Origin: an uncultured Kordiimonas sp.
GTDB lineage: Bacteria; Pseudomonadota; Alphaproteobacteria; Sphingomonadales; Kordiimonadaceae
Direction of reading: 5' to 3'
Length of the DNA stretch: 64,000 nt
Assembly (NCBI GenBank): GCA_947503625.1
Contig: CANNEK010000001.1
Location: 676,152 to 740,151, forward strand
Positions 18,867 through 28,010 of this stretch are shown here, piece by piece. The notes beneath the pieces were generated by a model, which worked only from the letters and a program-made list of their open reading frames with translations, was not told the DNA's origin and did not search any database. Numbering within the stretch: position 1 is the first letter of the stretch; each line of letters begins with the position of its first letter. Made by a program: the position numbers and the translations under genes.

Positions 18867-20249
18867 CTAAAAGCCTATTAACACTGACAAAAACAGTGCC
18901 GCAATTGCCAGCGGCACCGCGTATCGTATCAATGCATATAGAGTATGAAATAGCGCTCCGTTTTCCAGCGACAAGGTGGTTTGCACCTTCTCCCTTGGCA
19001 GCCCCCACCCCACCATCAAGGCAAATGCCAAGCCGCCCAATGGCAACACAATATTATTCACCCCTTCCCGGATCAGATCAAACCAGGTGTGGCCATCCAG
19101 TCCGATGAATGCGAGAGGGTAAAAGTCTTTCCATGACGAGAACGACAGGATCGTGAGCATACTGAGAACGAGCACAACAGTAGCCATGACAAAAGCAGCA
19201 ACCGGTCGGGACATGCCATACTCTTCGAGTTTTGCTGTCGTAGGGGACAGTAACACGATTGATGATGTCAGGGCTGCAAACGTCAGAAGCAAAAAGAACA
19301 CGAACGCAACAATTGCTCCGGCGGGTATCTCGGTAAATACAACGGGCAGCGTCACAAATACCAGACCCGGGCCGACATCGGGCTCCATACCTGCCGCGAA
19401 CAACAGAGGGAAAATGGCAAGCCCCGCCAACAGGGCGACAGCGAGGTCCATCACAACAACCCAGCCTGCAGCGCGCGGCAAATGCACATCACGCCCCATA
19501 TAGGAACCCATGATCATAATGCCGCCTACACCAACACCAATGGTAAAAAACGCCTGCCCAACAGCATCCATGAACAGTTTGGGCCCAAAGGTCATTTGGT
19601 TGAAACCAAACAGAAAATCAACGGCCTTGCCAAAGGAGCCCGTCACTGCCGAATACACAACCATGCCCAGAAGCATGATAAACAGTGCGGGCATCATCAG
19701 TTTGCTGGCTCGCTCAATACCGCCTCTCACGCCCGAAGCCACGATTGCGGCTGTCAATGCGCAGAAAAATGCCGCCCATACCAGCGGCCCCATCGGCTCT
19801 GATTTGAATCCGGCATCATAGGAACGAATGGCATCAACACTCCATTCCGTCATACCGCCCGCAATCGCACCATAGCCATAAGCCATGATCTGCCCGGCAA
19901 TGACCGAATAAAAACTCAGGACCATAATGGTGGCCAAAAGGCCAACCCATGCAACCCAGTGCCACGGAAGGAGGCTCCCGGCCTCTTTGGAGAGGACCTT
20001 TAGAGCCGTTACCGGGTTGGCGCGCCCCATTCGACCTAGCGCTAATTCCGCGATAAAAACCGGTATTGCGATAAAGGCCAGAGCCAGCAGATACACCAGC
20101 ATGAAACCTGCACCGCCATTTTTACCAGCGACATAGGTAAAGCTCCACACGTTGCCAAGCCCGATGGCAGAACCCGCTGTCGCAACAATGAACGCCAAAC
20201 GGCTTGAAAACCTCGGGCCGCGAGTGCCTGAGCCAGTTTCCGTTGTCAT
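18867..20249 (-). CDS. Sodium-dependent transporter, neurotransmitter:sodium symporter family
   Basis: About 460 residues with roughly 11-12 TM helices. TM1 reads GSAIGLGNVWSFTYVAGKNG, matching the unwound sodium/substrate site of LeuT-fold NSS proteins (GLGN...). The usual substrate is an amino acid taken up with Na+. The ATG at 20249 has a strong GGGAGGGG ribosome-binding site; a GTG eight codons upstream is less likely. A divergent promoter region separates it from the exported amidohydrolase, and a link between peptide/amide breakdown and uptake is only inference. Confidence 0.92.
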   Translation of the reverse strand: MTTETGSGTRGPRFSSRLAFIVATAGSAIGLGNVWSFTYVAGKNGGAGFMLVYLLALAFIAIPVFIAELALGRMGRANPVTALKVLSKEAGSLLPWHWVAWVGLLATIMVLSFYSVIAGQIMAYGYGAIAGGMTEWSVDAIRSYDAGFKSEPMGPLVWAAFFCALTAAIVASGVRGGIERASKLMMPALFIMLLGMVVYSAVTGSFGKAVDFLFGFNQMTFGPKLFMDAVGQAFFTIGVGVGGIMIMGSYMGRDVHLPRAAGWVVVMDLAVALLAGLAIFPLLFAAGMEPDVGPGLVFVTLPVVFTEIPAGAIVAFVFFLLLTFAALTSSIVLLSPTTAKLEEYGMSRPVAAFVMATVVLVLSMLTILSFSSWKDFYPLAFIGLDGHTWFDLIREGVNNIVLPLGGLAFALMVGWGLPREKVQTTLSLENGALFHTLYALIRYAVPLAIAALFLSVLIGF

Positions 20250-20385
20250 AACCCCTCCCAAGGTTTCGTGCACAATCCGCTTCTAGCCCTAAGGTGTTCG
20301 CCAGCCTGGTGCAAGCGTGTTCCGGAATAATCCCCTTGGAGCACGATGGGACTTTGTTTACAAAGAGATAAGGGAGGGCTGGTTT

Positions 20386-22005
20386 ATGAAACTCAGACAT
20401 ATTTTTGCGTCGGTCGCATGTACTCTTTTGGCATTTGCTGCGGGGGCACAAGACGCCGAACCCGGCGAAGAACGCGCACGGTCGATAACGAAGCTGCCGC
20501 TGGTCGCAAGCCCCAGAGAAAGTCGATTATCCCAAGGACCCTTCAAACGATTAGTGATCAGAGGCGCAACCGTCGTTGATGGCACAGGTTCTCCTCCCAT
20601 TGGTCCGATGGACATTGTGATTGAAGGCAATCGGATCACGGAAATCCGCGGTGTCGGCAACCCCGGGGTTTCCATTAATCCTGACCGTCGCCCGGAACCC
20701 GGTGACTATGAGATCGATGCAGATGGCAGTTATGTATTGCCCGGGCTTATTGACGCACACAGCCATATTGGCAACGCGCTATGGGGACTGACCGGTGACA
20801 TGCCGCCGATGGATTATATATTCAAACTCTGGATGGGCCACGGTATCACAACCAGTCGCGAAGTGGGGTGTGGCCTCGGTGCAAACTATACAATCGGCGA
20901 AAAAACACGCTCCGAGAAAAATGAAATCACCGCCCCGCGGCTGATTGTGCATTGTGGTTTTCCCACCGGATTTTCCGAGGCCAGGCAAGCAGAAGACTGG
21001 GTGCGCGCCATAAAGCGCAAGGGTGCTGATGGTATCAAGTTTTTTGGCGGACACCCAAGTGTACTGGAAGCGGCGTTTGCCGAAGCCAAAAAGCAGGGGC
21101 TGCGCACAGCATTCCATCACGCTCAGCTATCTGTCGCGCGGGTAAATGTACTGACATCGGCACGCTGGGGCCTGAATTCCATGGAACACTGGTATGGCCT
21201 GCCCGAAGCCCTATTTGATGACCGTATTATTCAGGATTACCCTTACGACTATAATTACAACAACGAACAGGACCGGTTTGGCGAAGCTGGCCGCCTCTGG
21301 CAACAAGCCGCAAAGCCTGGCAGTAAAAAATGGAATGACGTGATGGAAGAGCTGCTGGCGCTTGATTTCACACTCGATCCTACTTTTACCATATATGAGG
21401 CCAATCGCGATGTAATGCGGGCTCGCAATGCTGACTGGCACCATGACTATACCCTGCCCTCTGTTTGGCGTTTCTTCCAGCCGAACAGAGTTTTGCACGG
21501 GTCTTATCATTTTGACTGGACCACAAAGGACGAGATCGACTGGAAGCGTAACTTTGACCTGTGGATGACTTTCGTAAACGAATACAAAAATCGTGGAGGC
21601 CGGGTGACGGCGGGTTCTGACAGCGGCTTTATCTTCAAATTATTCGGTTTCGACTATATCCGCGAACTCGAACTGCTGCAGGAAGCTGGCTTTCATCCGC
21701 TTGAGGTGCTGCAGTCAGCGACCATCAACGGCGCGGAACTTATTGGCAGGGACAAGGACCTTGGCAGTATCGAGGTCGGTAAACTGGCGGACCTTGTGAT
21801 CCTGGACGAAAACCCGATCAACAACTTCAAGGTTTTATACGGTACAGGCCACATGCGGCTCAATGACGAGACCAATGAAGTCGAACGCGTCGGTGGCGTA
21901 AAATACACCATCAAGGACGGCATAATTTATGATGCAGTCATGATGCGCGCTGATGTACGCGCCATGGTACAGGCAGCAAAGGACGCAGAAAAAACTGCTA
22001 ACTAA
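20386..22005 (+). CDS. Exported metal-dependent amidohydrolase
   Basis: A 539-residue amidohydrolase-superfamily enzyme. A Sec signal ([20 protein letters not shown]) sends it to the periplasm. Metal ligands appear in order: H-S-H in LIDAHSHIG (about 125-127), Lys in GIKFFGG, His in FHHAQ and MEHW, and Asp in AGSDSGF. The C-terminal [12 protein letters not shown] strand is typical of imidazolonepropionase-like and prolidase-like members. The start is set by a GGGAGGG ribosome-binding site eight bases upstream. Substrate not predictable; a cyclic amide or dipeptide is plausible. The 3' end overlaps the convergent glutathione peroxidase gene by 4 bp. Confidence 0.88.
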   Translation: MKLRHIFASVACTLLAFAAGAQDAEPGEERARSITKLPLVASPRESRLSQGPFKRLVIRGATVVDGTGSPPIGPMDIVIEGNRITEIRGVGNPGVSINPDRRPEPGDYEIDADGSYVLPGLIDAHSHIGNALWGLTGDMPPMDYIFKLWMGHGITTSREVGCGLGANYTIGEKTRSEKNEITAPRLIVHCGFPTGFSEARQAEDWVRAIKRKGADGIKFFGGHPSVLEAAFAEAKKQGLRTAFHHAQLSVARVNVLTSARWGLNSMEHWYGLPEALFDDRIIQDYPYDYNYNNEQDRFGEAGRLWQQAAKPGSKKWNDVMEELLALDFTLDPTFTIYEANRDVMRARNADWHHDYTLPSVWRFFQPNRVLHGSYHFDWTTKDEIDWKRNFDLWMTFVNEYKNRGGRVTAGSDSGFIFKLFGFDYIRELELLQEAGFHPLEVLQSATINGAELIGRDKDLGSIEVGKLADLVILDENPINNFKVLYGTGHMRLNDETNEVERVGGVKYTIKDGIIYDAVMMRADVRAMVQAAKDAEKTAN

Positions 22006-22481
22006 AGGAGTTTTTCAATCGCTTTTCGGATGCTGGCAGGTGTGTCGGTGGGCGCAAAACGCTTCACCACATTGCCGTCCCGATCAACGAGGAATTTGGT
22101 GAAATTCCACTTGATACGCTGGCTGCCCATCAGACCCGGCTTTTCGGCCTTGAGGTATTTGTAGATTGGATCGGCCTTTGCGCCGTTCACGTCGATTTTG
22201 GAAAACATCGGGAAGCTGACACCGTAATTTATCTGGCAAAAATCGCCGATCTCGTCATTAGTGCCCGGGTCCTGGCTGCCAAACTGGTTGCAGGGAAACC
22301 CTGCAATCACCAGCCCCTTGTCCTTCAAGTCCGAATACAGCTTCTCCAGCCCTTCAAACTGAGGTGTAAAACCACATTTGGAAGCCGTGTTGACGATAAG
22401 CATTACCTTGCCCTTATAGTCAGCAAGCGGTTGCTCCTTGCCATTTAACAGGGGGGCATTGAAATCATAAATGTTGGTCAT
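22002..22481 (-). CDS. Glutathione/thioredoxin peroxidase (GPx family)
   Basis: A 159-residue cytoplasmic thiol peroxidase. The peroxidatic residue is Cys36 ([11 protein letters not shown]), not selenocysteine. Cys64 and Gln66 are in FPCNQFGSQ, and Trp125-Asn126 in KWNFTKFL complete the catalytic tetrad. The ATG at 22481 follows GAGGTTGCC and gives the standard length; the longer open frame would overlap the upstream gene. It lies 31 bp after the two-TM protein of ECF module 1 on the same strand, so it may belong to that operon and link the sigma factor to peroxide stress (inference). Confidence 0.93.
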   Translation of the reverse strand: MTNIYDFNAPLLNGKEQPLADYKGKVMLIVNTASKCGFTPQFEGLEKLYSDLKDKGLVIAGFPCNQFGSQDPGTNDEIGDFCQINYGVSFPMFSKIDVNGAKADPIYKYLKAEKPGLMGSQRIKWNFTKFLVDRDGNVVKRFAPTDTPASIRKAIEKLL

Positions 22482-22512
22482 GGCAACCTCGACTGGTTCT
22501 GAAAAGCTGGTT

Positions 22513-22887
22513 TCAATCCAAACTAGCGCCTTTATCACGGATGGCAAGCTCTAGCCGGGTGATCGCCCTCATCGTAGATGCACGGTTGATTTCCATCCAG
22601 GCCCATATTTCGAAACTCAACATTGTTATACCGGACAACAAGGACCAGACACCCCAGAATATCTGGCCGGATATGTCTGTTGCGGTCCAGAACTGCCAGA
22701 TACATGCGACAAGACCAACAAGCGCAAGCATGGTGATGCCAAGAACAATCTTGACCTCCGTGCCGGTGCTGCCTTTCAGCGTTGCATGAAACATTTCCGT
22801 TAGGTCACCGGTTTCACCAATTATCTTGTATATGTCGAGGCTTTCCGCCTCCAGCTCGCGCTTGATGCGTTCGTCAATACTGCTCAT
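22513..22887 (-). CDS. Two-TM protein paired with ECF sigma factor (module 1)
   Basis: A 124-residue protein with a charged N-terminal helix ([14 protein letters not shown]), two hydrophobic segments (about 48-68 and 80-98), and a C-terminal helix with W-x-W-M-E-x-N-R-A-S and R-L-E-L-A. It is a paralogue of the protein at 23633-24007, sharing those motifs. I think this resembles the DUF6768 family but cannot check. Its ATG overlaps the sigma factor stop (ATGA). A membrane partner encoded this way is often an anti-sigma factor, but no zinc-binding ZAS motif is visible, so that role is inference. Confidence 0.75.
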   Translation of the reverse strand: MSSIDERIKRELEAESLDIYKIIGETGDLTEMFHATLKGSTGTEVKIVLGITMLALVGLVACIWQFWTATDISGQIFWGVWSLLSGITMLSFEIWAWMEINRASTMRAITRLELAIRDKGASLD

Positions 22888-23510
22888 CTGACTATCTCCA
22901 GTTTTACTCTGTCATGACTCGGGCCGTTTTTACCAGCACCTTGGGGGTTATCATGGGCTTCAGTTTCAGGTTCGATTTCTTTTTTGAGGCGGTCACGGGC
23001 CCGCGAGAGCCTGGACTTCACTGTCCCTTGTGGTACATCCTGCACCAGAGCAATCTCCGCTATGCTCAGGTCTTCCAGATAAAAAAGATACAGTGCCTCG
23101 CCTTCACCGGCAGGCAACGCCCTGATCAGCCTTCTTAGCTGGTCTGCCGTTGCCCAGGCCTCTGGCATATCATCTGTGATGTGTTCTTCATGCAGTTCTT
23201 CAGCCGCGGCGGCGCCTCTGCGGCGGATATGATCGAGCGTACGCCACCGAACCGCCTTGAAAACGCGTGCCCTGAACGCAGATGGCGGAAATGCCTGCTT
23301 CATGGCCCGGAGCGTCAACATCCAAGCATCCTGCACAGCGTCCCGTGCCAGAGTATCGTCCTGACACAGGCGATACGCAAACCTGAGGAGCGAAGGCTGA
23401 TAAAGACGGTAAAGCACTTCAAAGGCGCGGTCATTACCAGCCTGCGCGGCAAGCACAAGCTTCTCTTCTTTTGCTCTTATGTCAATCGCTGTCGTGTCAA
23501 CCGGAGCCAA
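22884..23510 (-). CDS. ECF-family RNA polymerase sigma factor (module 1)
   Basis: A 208-residue group IV sigma factor. Region 2 spans about 30-100 (FEVLYRLYQPSLLRFAYRL, then DAVQDAWMLTLR). Region 4 spans about 125-185 (LPAGEGEALYLFYLEDLSIAEIA and QGTVKSRLSRARDRLK). The start is TTG, with GAGG upstream; no in-frame ATG precedes region 2. The tail after region 4 (about 25 residues) is extra and polar. A promoter-like GAACC-N16-CGTTTTTA precedes it at 23575-23605, matching the one before module 2. It is translationally coupled to the two-TM partner gene. Confidence 0.92.
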   Translation of the reverse strand: MAPVDTTAIDIRAKEEKLVLAAQAGNDRAFEVLYRLYQPSLLRFAYRLCQDDTLARDAVQDAWMLTLRAMKQAFPPSAFRARVFKAVRWRTLDHIRRRGAAAAEELHEEHITDDMPEAWATADQLRRLIRALPAGEGEALYLFYLEDLSIAEIALVQDVPQGTVKSRLSRARDRLKKEIEPETEAHDNPQGAGKNGPSHDRVKLEIVR

Positions 23511-23574
23511 AGGCCTGTCCTCGCTACAGTCGGGTTGCCACTTTCAAGTTCGGCTTCCCTTGGGGCATTCAGCA

Positions 23575-23605
23575 TAAAAACGCCGCACACCCCATTCAGG
23601 TTCGC
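23575..23605 (-). promoter_or_regulatory. Putative ECF-type promoter for module 1
   Basis: Read on the minus strand, GCGAACC is followed by exactly 16 bases and then CGTTTTTA. The GAAC/CGTT pair is the typical -35/-10 form for ECF sigma factors. The same architecture precedes module 2, which supports autoregulation or cross-regulation. The predicted leader to the TTG start is roughly 55-60 nt. Confidence 0.55.
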
Positions 23606-23632
23606 AAGGATATAAGATTTTCTGACGCGTGG

Positions 23633-24007
23633 CTATTTCGAGCGCTCTGCCAATGTCGCGACAGCCAGCTCAAGGCGCTTGACCTCGCGCATCAGGCTGG
23701 CGCGGTTCATCTCCATCCACTGCCATTGCTTAAGCGCCATCTGGGCCATGCCTGCTGCCAGAAACCAGACACCCCAATAAGCACGGTCATCAACCGTGGC
23801 AGCGCGGAAGAATTCATAGCCACACCAGATCATCAGGCCGCCAGTGATCACCGTCATCACACCAATCAGCACAACCCATCTGCGCATGCTGCCATGAAAT
23901 GCTGCAGACACGAGATCCGGCAAACCGCCTTCTTTGGCGAGCATTTCGTCAATAGCAGCGGTTTCTCCCGCCAGTTCCTTTTTTATTCGTTGATCAAATT
24001 CAGACAT
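23633..24007 (-). CDS. Two-TM protein paired with ECF sigma factor (module 2)
   Basis: A 124-residue paralogue of the 22513-22887 product. It has the same length and layout: N-terminal charged helix (SEFDQRIKKELAGE), two TM segments, and a closing helix with QWQWMEMNRASLMREVKRLELAV. Conservation is strongest in this last cytoplasmic-looking part, which may be the sigma-contacting or oligomerising element. It starts 36 bp after the stop of the second ECF gene. Function unproven; membrane-bound sigma regulator is my inference. Confidence 0.75.
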   Translation of the reverse strand: MSEFDQRIKKELAGETAAIDEMLAKEGGLPDLVSAAFHGSMRRWVVLIGVMTVITGGLMIWCGYEFFRAATVDDRAYWGVWFLAAGMAQMALKQWQWMEMNRASLMREVKRLELAVATLAERSK

Positions 24008-24043
24008 TAGCTGTCTCCATTCGTTGTTTGCTGTCGATATTTT

Positions 24044-24562
24044 CTATTTTGTCATTTGCTGTCGTAACCGGGCCCTTGCCCTGTTCAGCCGGGACTTGAC
24101 GGTACCAATTGGTATGTCAAGGACCCCGGCAATCTCCACCAATCGAAGCTCCTGTGTGTAGAACAGTGTCAGTATCTGCCTCTCGACATCTGGCAATACA
24201 GCAAGATGCCCAGCGAGTTGCTCGGGTGTTGCATCCGGTTCATCGCTACTGGCCGCAAGTTCTGGCAAATCATCCAGGCTCACGGCCACTTTCGGCAAAG
24301 ACCTCGCCCTGTCGGTAACCCGCCAACGGACCGTTTTATAGGCCCACATACGGAACCCGCGCGGGTCCTTCAGCTTCCTCAGTGTTCTGGAAAGGGTGAT
24401 CCATGCATCCTGCACCGCATCCATCGCCAGCTCCCTGTCACCTGACAGGCGGTACGCAAAGCGACGCAGTGGCAAGTCATAGAGACGAAACAAAGCATCG
24501 AAAGCACGGATATCACCGCCTTGGGCGGCCAATACCAAAAAGTCTTCTTTTGCTCTGTCCAT
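24044..24562 (-). CDS. ECF-family RNA polymerase sigma factor (module 2)
   Basis: A 172-residue group IV sigma factor with region 2 (FDALFRLYDLPLRRFAYRL, then DAVQDAWITLSRTLRKLK) and region 4 (LPDVERQILTLFYTQELRLV, IPIGTVKSRLNRARARL). It is clearly related to the module 1 factor but lacks its C-terminal tail. The ATG is preceded by GGGCGG. A TGAACC-N16-CGTCTTA promoter lies about 25 bp upstream of the start, giving a short leader. The order sigma-partner-sigma-partner points to duplication of a two-gene unit. Confidence 0.93.
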   Translation of the reverse strand: MDRAKEDFLVLAAQGGDIRAFDALFRLYDLPLRRFAYRLSGDRELAMDAVQDAWITLSRTLRKLKDPRGFRMWAYKTVRWRVTDRARSLPKVAVSLDDLPELAASSDEPDATPEQLAGHLAVLPDVERQILTLFYTQELRLVEIAGVLDIPIGTVKSRLNRARARLRQQMTK

Positions 24563-24587
24563 ATGCTCGCCGCCCTTTCTCAGGGTA

Positions 24588-24617
24588 TTAAGACGGGCGC
24601 TTGCGTAAAAAGGTTCA
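24588..24617 (-). promoter_or_regulatory. Putative ECF-type promoter for module 2
   Basis: On the minus strand TGAACC is separated by exactly 16 bases from CGTCTTAA. This is a textbook ECF -35/-10 pair, and its spacing is identical to the promoter of module 1. The expected transcription start lies about 18 nt before the ATG of the sigma gene. Confidence 0.6.
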
Positions 24618-24634
24618 GCTTTATTTTTTGTGCA

Positions 24635-25447
24635 CTAATCGTCGAAAGTCAGAACACCATGCATCACTTCAACTGCCTGTCCGGATATCAACAGGCGGTC
24701 GCCCGCAACCTGCAACCAGAGGTCACCGCCCCGGGCAGATACCTGCTGTGCAAACAACTCATCCTTGCCCAATTTTCCGGCCCAGTATGGTGCCGAAACA
24801 CAATGGGCAGATCCTGTGACCGGATCCTCGCCAATTCCATGGTTGGGGAAAAAACAGCGCGAGACAAAATCAATGTCACCTTCACCCGGTGCGGTCGTAA
24901 TAAACCCGTAGGGTGCAAAGGCTTTGAGCGCTGCCATATCCGGCTGCAACGCCGCAACCGTTTGCTGATTGGGGTAAACAAGCAGCAGATCACGGTCTGC
25001 CTTCTCGCTCTTCAGCACCGCGATCGGCGCTGCCCCCATGGCGCTACCCAACCCCAATGGGGCAGCAAACGGTACAGGCGGCAGATTGGGGAAATCCATC
25101 TGGTACATGTCAGCCATTCGTTTGACCATAAGAACCCCCGACAGGGTTTTGAAGCGAACAGTTTCAAGGTCACTTTGAAGATGGGTAAAGACCACATGCG
25201 CAGTTGCCAATGTGGCATGACCACAAAGCGCGACTTCAACCCCCGGTGTGAACCAACGCAGGTGATATTCTGTGTCTGCATCCGTAGTTGGCACAAGGAA
25301 GGCAGTTTCAGAAAGATTATTTTCAAGCGCAATGGATTGAAGCGTTTTGTCATCCAAAAAAACGTCAAGCAGGCATACCGCCGCTGGATTACCGCCAAAC
25401 GCGCGGTTTGTAAACGCATCAACCTGATAAATAGGTATTGTGACCAT
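24635..25447 (-). CDS. PhzF-family epimerase/isomerase
   Basis: A 270-residue protein of the PhzF/diaminopimelate-epimerase fold. The N-terminus IPIYQVDAFTNRAFGGNPAAV and the catalytic Glu47 (LSETAF) are typical, as are LRWFTPGVEVALCGHATLA and the second-half DPVTGSAHC. Most bacterial homologues are of unknown substrate and not tied to phenazines, and no phz genes are here. The ATG at 25447 lies five bases after the stop of the ArsC-like gene; an ATG at 25471 inside that gene is less likely. Last gene of a three-gene operon. Confidence 0.92.
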   Translation of the reverse strand: MVTIPIYQVDAFTNRAFGGNPAAVCLLDVFLDDKTLQSIALENNLSETAFLVPTTDADTEYHLRWFTPGVEVALCGHATLATAHVVFTHLQSDLETVRFKTLSGVLMVKRMADMYQMDFPNLPPVPFAAPLGLGSAMGAAPIAVLKSEKADRDLLLVYPNQQTVAALQPDMAALKAFAPYGFITTAPGEGDIDFVSRCFFPNHGIGEDPVTGSAHCVSAPYWAGKLGKDELFAQQVSARGGDLWLQVAGDRLLISGQAVEVMHGVLTFDD

Positions 25448-25452
25448 AGGAC

Positions 25453-25812
25453 TTACCCGGCAAGAACCCATGCCTTGATCTCGTCAGCATCTTTAGCGGC
25501 AAAACCCAAACGGTATTCGCCGTCTTTTTGCCAAACCGGTCGTTTAACCAGCGCGTCATTGGCCGCCATCAGTTCTATGGCCTTAGCCTCATTCACATCC
25601 TGTTTGTCGGACTCATCCAGCTTGCGCCAGGTTGTACCGCGTGTGTTGAGGAGAGAGCTCCAACCCAGGACATCACTAAAACCCTGCAGCAATTCAGCGT
25701 CAATGCCATCAGCGCGGTAGTCATGGAAACGATGTTCAACTCCTGATTCCTCAAGCCATTTACGGGCCTTTTTGATCGTATCGCAGTTTTTAATGCCATA
25801 GATGGTCAGCAT
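25453..25812 (-). CDS. ArsC/Spx-family reductase-like protein (YffB type)
   Basis: A 119-residue protein with the ArsC fold. Cys10 in YGIKNCDTIKKARKWLE is the single N-terminal redox/active cysteine. The KRPVWQKDG segment near residue 90 matches the 'K-R-P' element of the family. YffB-type members are structurally arsenate-reductase-like, but their function is unsettled and there are no ars genes here. The start follows an AAGAAGGAA ribosome-binding site and lies two bases after the stop of the CDF transporter gene, so these genes are cotranscribed. Confidence 0.9.
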   Translation of the reverse strand: MLTIYGIKNCDTIKKARKWLEESGVEHRFHDYRADGIDAELLQGFSDVLGWSSLLNTRGTTWRKLDESDKQDVNEAKAIELMAANDALVKRPVWQKDGEYRLGFAAKDADEIKAWVLAG

Positions 25813-25814
25813 GT

Positions 25815-26771
25815 CTATTCCTTCTTGTTTGGCAAATCCGGGAGCTCTTTCAGTGTCAGGTCAACTGACGCCTCGCTCAGTGGGTCTATATGAATGATTA
25901 TCTCGGTGTCCGGGAAAGCTTCGCCTAGTGTCGCTTCCACTTCGTCGGCAATAAAATGTGCTTCTCGAACCGTCAGGTTGCCGTCCACCTCAATATGCAT
26001 CTGAATGAACCTGTCCCTGCCGGATGCTCTTGTTTTCAGCTCATGCAGGCCGCGCACACGCGGACTTTCCAGCACCAAATTGAAAATGCGCTCTCTATCC
26101 GGGTCATCAAACTCCCGGTCCATCAGCATATCGGTTGCTGGGCGGGCCACGCCGTACGCGCTCCATAAAATAAAACCGGCAATGCCAGCGCCAATAAACC
26201 CATCGGCCAGAAAATTGTCATAGCTGGCAAAAACAGCCGAGATAATGACACTGAGATTTAGCAAAAGGTCGCCTTTATAATGCAGGTGGTCACCGGCAAC
26301 CGCTAGCGAACTGGTTTTCCTGACGACAAACGACTGGAACCCAACCAGCGCCAGTGACAGCACAATGGAAAAAACGGAAACCTCAATGATCTGCCTTACA
26401 GCAATGATTGCCGAAGGTGCCCATATCCGCTCCAGCGAATGCAGCATTAAAAACAGCGCAGCCACAGTCATCAGCGCAGACTGAAACAGAGCAGACAGGG
26501 CTTCTGCTTTGCCGTGTCCAAAGCGGTGGGCATCGTCGGGTGGCATAATTGCTGTGCGGACCGCAAGAAGAGTGATCAGTGAAGCGGCAAAATCAAGCCC
26601 CGAATCAGTCAGAGATCCCAGCATCGATACAGACTCTGATCGCCACCAGACAAGTGTCTTGAAAAGAACCAGAACAATCGCAACAGAGACCGAGGCATAG
26701 GTTGCCCATTGCATCAACCTGTTGGCGGCTTCGCGGCCGATAGGCACCGGTTTGTCATTGGTTGCGTTCAT
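25815..26771 (-). CDS. Cation diffusion facilitator transporter (FieF-like)
   Basis: About 318 residues, an inner-membrane divalent-metal/proton antiporter. Six TM helices span roughly 20-220. Metal-site motifs are SLTDSGLDFAASL in TM2 and AGDHLHYKGDLLLN in TM5 (H-x3-D type), with the HRFGHGKAEAL loop between. A cytoplasmic C-terminal domain (FIQMHIEVDGNL, ...HIDP) follows. An in-frame ATG at 26831 exists but lies inside the terminator of the atp operon, so I chose 26771. The metal (Fe, Zn or Mn) cannot be assigned. Confidence 0.92.
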   Translation of the reverse strand: MNATNDKPVPIGREAANRLMQWATYASVSVAIVLVLFKTLVWWRSESVSMLGSLTDSGLDFAASLITLLAVRTAIMPPDDAHRFGHGKAEALSALFQSALMTVAALFLMLHSLERIWAPSAIIAVRQIIEVSVFSIVLSLALVGFQSFVVRKTSSLAVAGDHLHYKGDLLLNLSVIISAVFASYDNFLADGFIGAGIAGFILWSAYGVARPATDMLMDREFDDPDRERIFNLVLESPRVRGLHELKTRASGRDRFIQMHIEVDGNLTVREAHFIADEVEATLGEAFPDTEIIIHIDPLSEASVDLTLKELPDLPNKKE

Positions 26772-26831
26772 GCTGCCCAGTCTCGCCAATCGACAGGCGA
26801 TTGTCACCCTGAATTTGTGCACATCAGACAT

Positions 26832-26860
26832 GAAAAAAGCGCCTGAAACTCAGACGCTTT
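26832..26860 (-). terminator. Intrinsic terminator of the atp operon
   Basis: On the minus strand AAAGCGTCTGA and TCAGGCGCTTT pair (one G-U) around a GTT loop, followed by a run of six T. It lies 28 bp after the atpF stop codon. Confidence 0.85.
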
Positions 26861-26888
26861 CTACTATAGTTGTCAGTGAACAGGCAGA

Positions 26889-27383
26889 CTAGTGCAGCTT
26901 GGTCTCGACTTCTGCAATCGCGTCATCGATCAACGCCTTGCCAGCCTTGCCTTTCATGGAGTCTGCCAGAACAACACTGGCCGCTTCCACCGCCACTGCA
27001 ACAGCCGCTGCTTTGACTTCCTTCACTGCATTGGCCTCAGCCTGCCTGATTTTCTCGGCAGCACCACGTTCCCGGCGACGCATCAGGGCTTCCAGCTCTT
27101 CGCGAGCCTGATCAGCCATGATTTTGGCATCTTCCGAAGCCTGTATGACCATGTCTTCGGCTTCTTTTTCAGCGTCGCGCTGCTTGCGCTGATACTCTAT
27201 CAGCAGGTTTTCTGCTTCGGCCCGAAGGTTTTTGGCTTCCTCAATCTGGGCCTGGATAGACGCAGAACGCTCGTCGAGCATTGTACCGATGGTTTTGTGG
27301 GCACGAGCGTAAAGCACAAGCCCCAGGAAACCAAAGAAAGCAACAGCAACCCAAAAAGTAGTATTTCCAAGAAGTTCCATCAT
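26889..27383 (-). CDS. atpF: ATP synthase F0 subunit b
   Basis: A 164-residue peripheral-stalk subunit. One N-terminal TM helix (TTFWVAVAFFGFLGLVLY) anchors a long charged helix (about 40-130) that dimerises with b' and reaches the F1 head. Alphaproteobacteria keep b and b' as separate genes, as here. It directly follows the b' gene and is the last gene of the operon, before a strong terminator. Confidence 0.95.
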   Translation of the reverse strand: MMELLGNTTFWVAVAFFGFLGLVLYARAHKTIGTMLDERSASIQAQIEEAKNLRAEAENLLIEYQRKQRDAEKEAEDMVIQASEDAKIMADQAREELEALMRRRERGAAEKIRQAEANAVKEVKAAAVAVAVEAASVVLADSMKGKAGKALIDDAIAEVETKLH

Positions 27384-27929
27384 TTAGACTTCCTTCGCTG
27401 CAGAACTAACTGCTTTGCCAACTGCCTCGGATGACACGTCGCTTGCCCCCAGTTTCGCTACCATCTCTGCAGCAACCTCTGTGGCGATGCTTTCAAGGCC
27501 TGCCATTGCTTCTGCCTTCGCTGCAGCAATACGCTCTTCAGCCGCGTTAGCGTCCGCCATCAGTTTGGCATCCAGTTCCGCCTGCGCCCTGGCGATATCG
27601 GCACGTGCAGCATCCTTCGCGTCAGCAAGTGTTTGCTGGGCTTTCAGCCGCGCTTCCGCAATTGATGCTTCATACGCTTCGCGCACGCCTTCAGCTTCGG
27701 CTCTAAGGCGCTCTGCTGTATCAAGGTCACCGGCGATTTTCTCTTCACGTTCTTCCAGAACTGATGTCACGCGCGGTACAACCATGCGTGAAACAACGAT
27801 GTAAAGAAGAACAAATGTCAGCAGCAGCCAAGCCACCTGGTTGGTGTAGGTGCCGTCTTCAAAAACAGTCAGCTGCGGCAGACCGCCTGCATCCTGTTCA
27901 ACAGTTTCTGTAGTGGCTTGTGCCATCAC
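27384..27929 (-). CDS. atpF': ATP synthase F0 subunit b'
   Basis: A 181-residue second stalk subunit. It has an extra N-terminal segment of about 30 residues before the TM helix (VAWLLLTFVLLYIVVSRMVVPR), then a long alanine-rich coiled coil with the pattern seen in b' subunits (TSVLEEREEKIAGDLDTAE). The stop abuts the b start. Translation may begin at the first or second of two adjacent ATGs. It is separated from atpE by a hairpin-containing gap. Confidence 0.94.
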   Translation of the reverse strand: MMAQATTETVEQDAGGLPQLTVFEDGTYTNQVAWLLLTFVLLYIVVSRMVVPRVTSVLEEREEKIAGDLDTAERLRAEAEGVREAYEASIAEARLKAQQTLADAKDAARADIARAQAELDAKLMADANAAEERIAAAKAEAMAGLESIATEVAAEMVAKLGASDVSSEAVGKAVSSAAKEV

Positions 27930-28010
27930 GTAACCTCAGTGGCTTAGTATTACCGAGGGACGGCGCCTTCATATGGCACCAATCCCCTGCCGTTGCGCAA
28001 TTTGTGCGCA

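Noticed and set aside
24521-25720. Long plus-strand ORF of 399 codons
   Set aside because: It is antisense to the well-supported phzF, arsC-like and sigma-factor 5' ends; its translation has no recognisable domain and is Cys/Arg-rich like a shadow frame.
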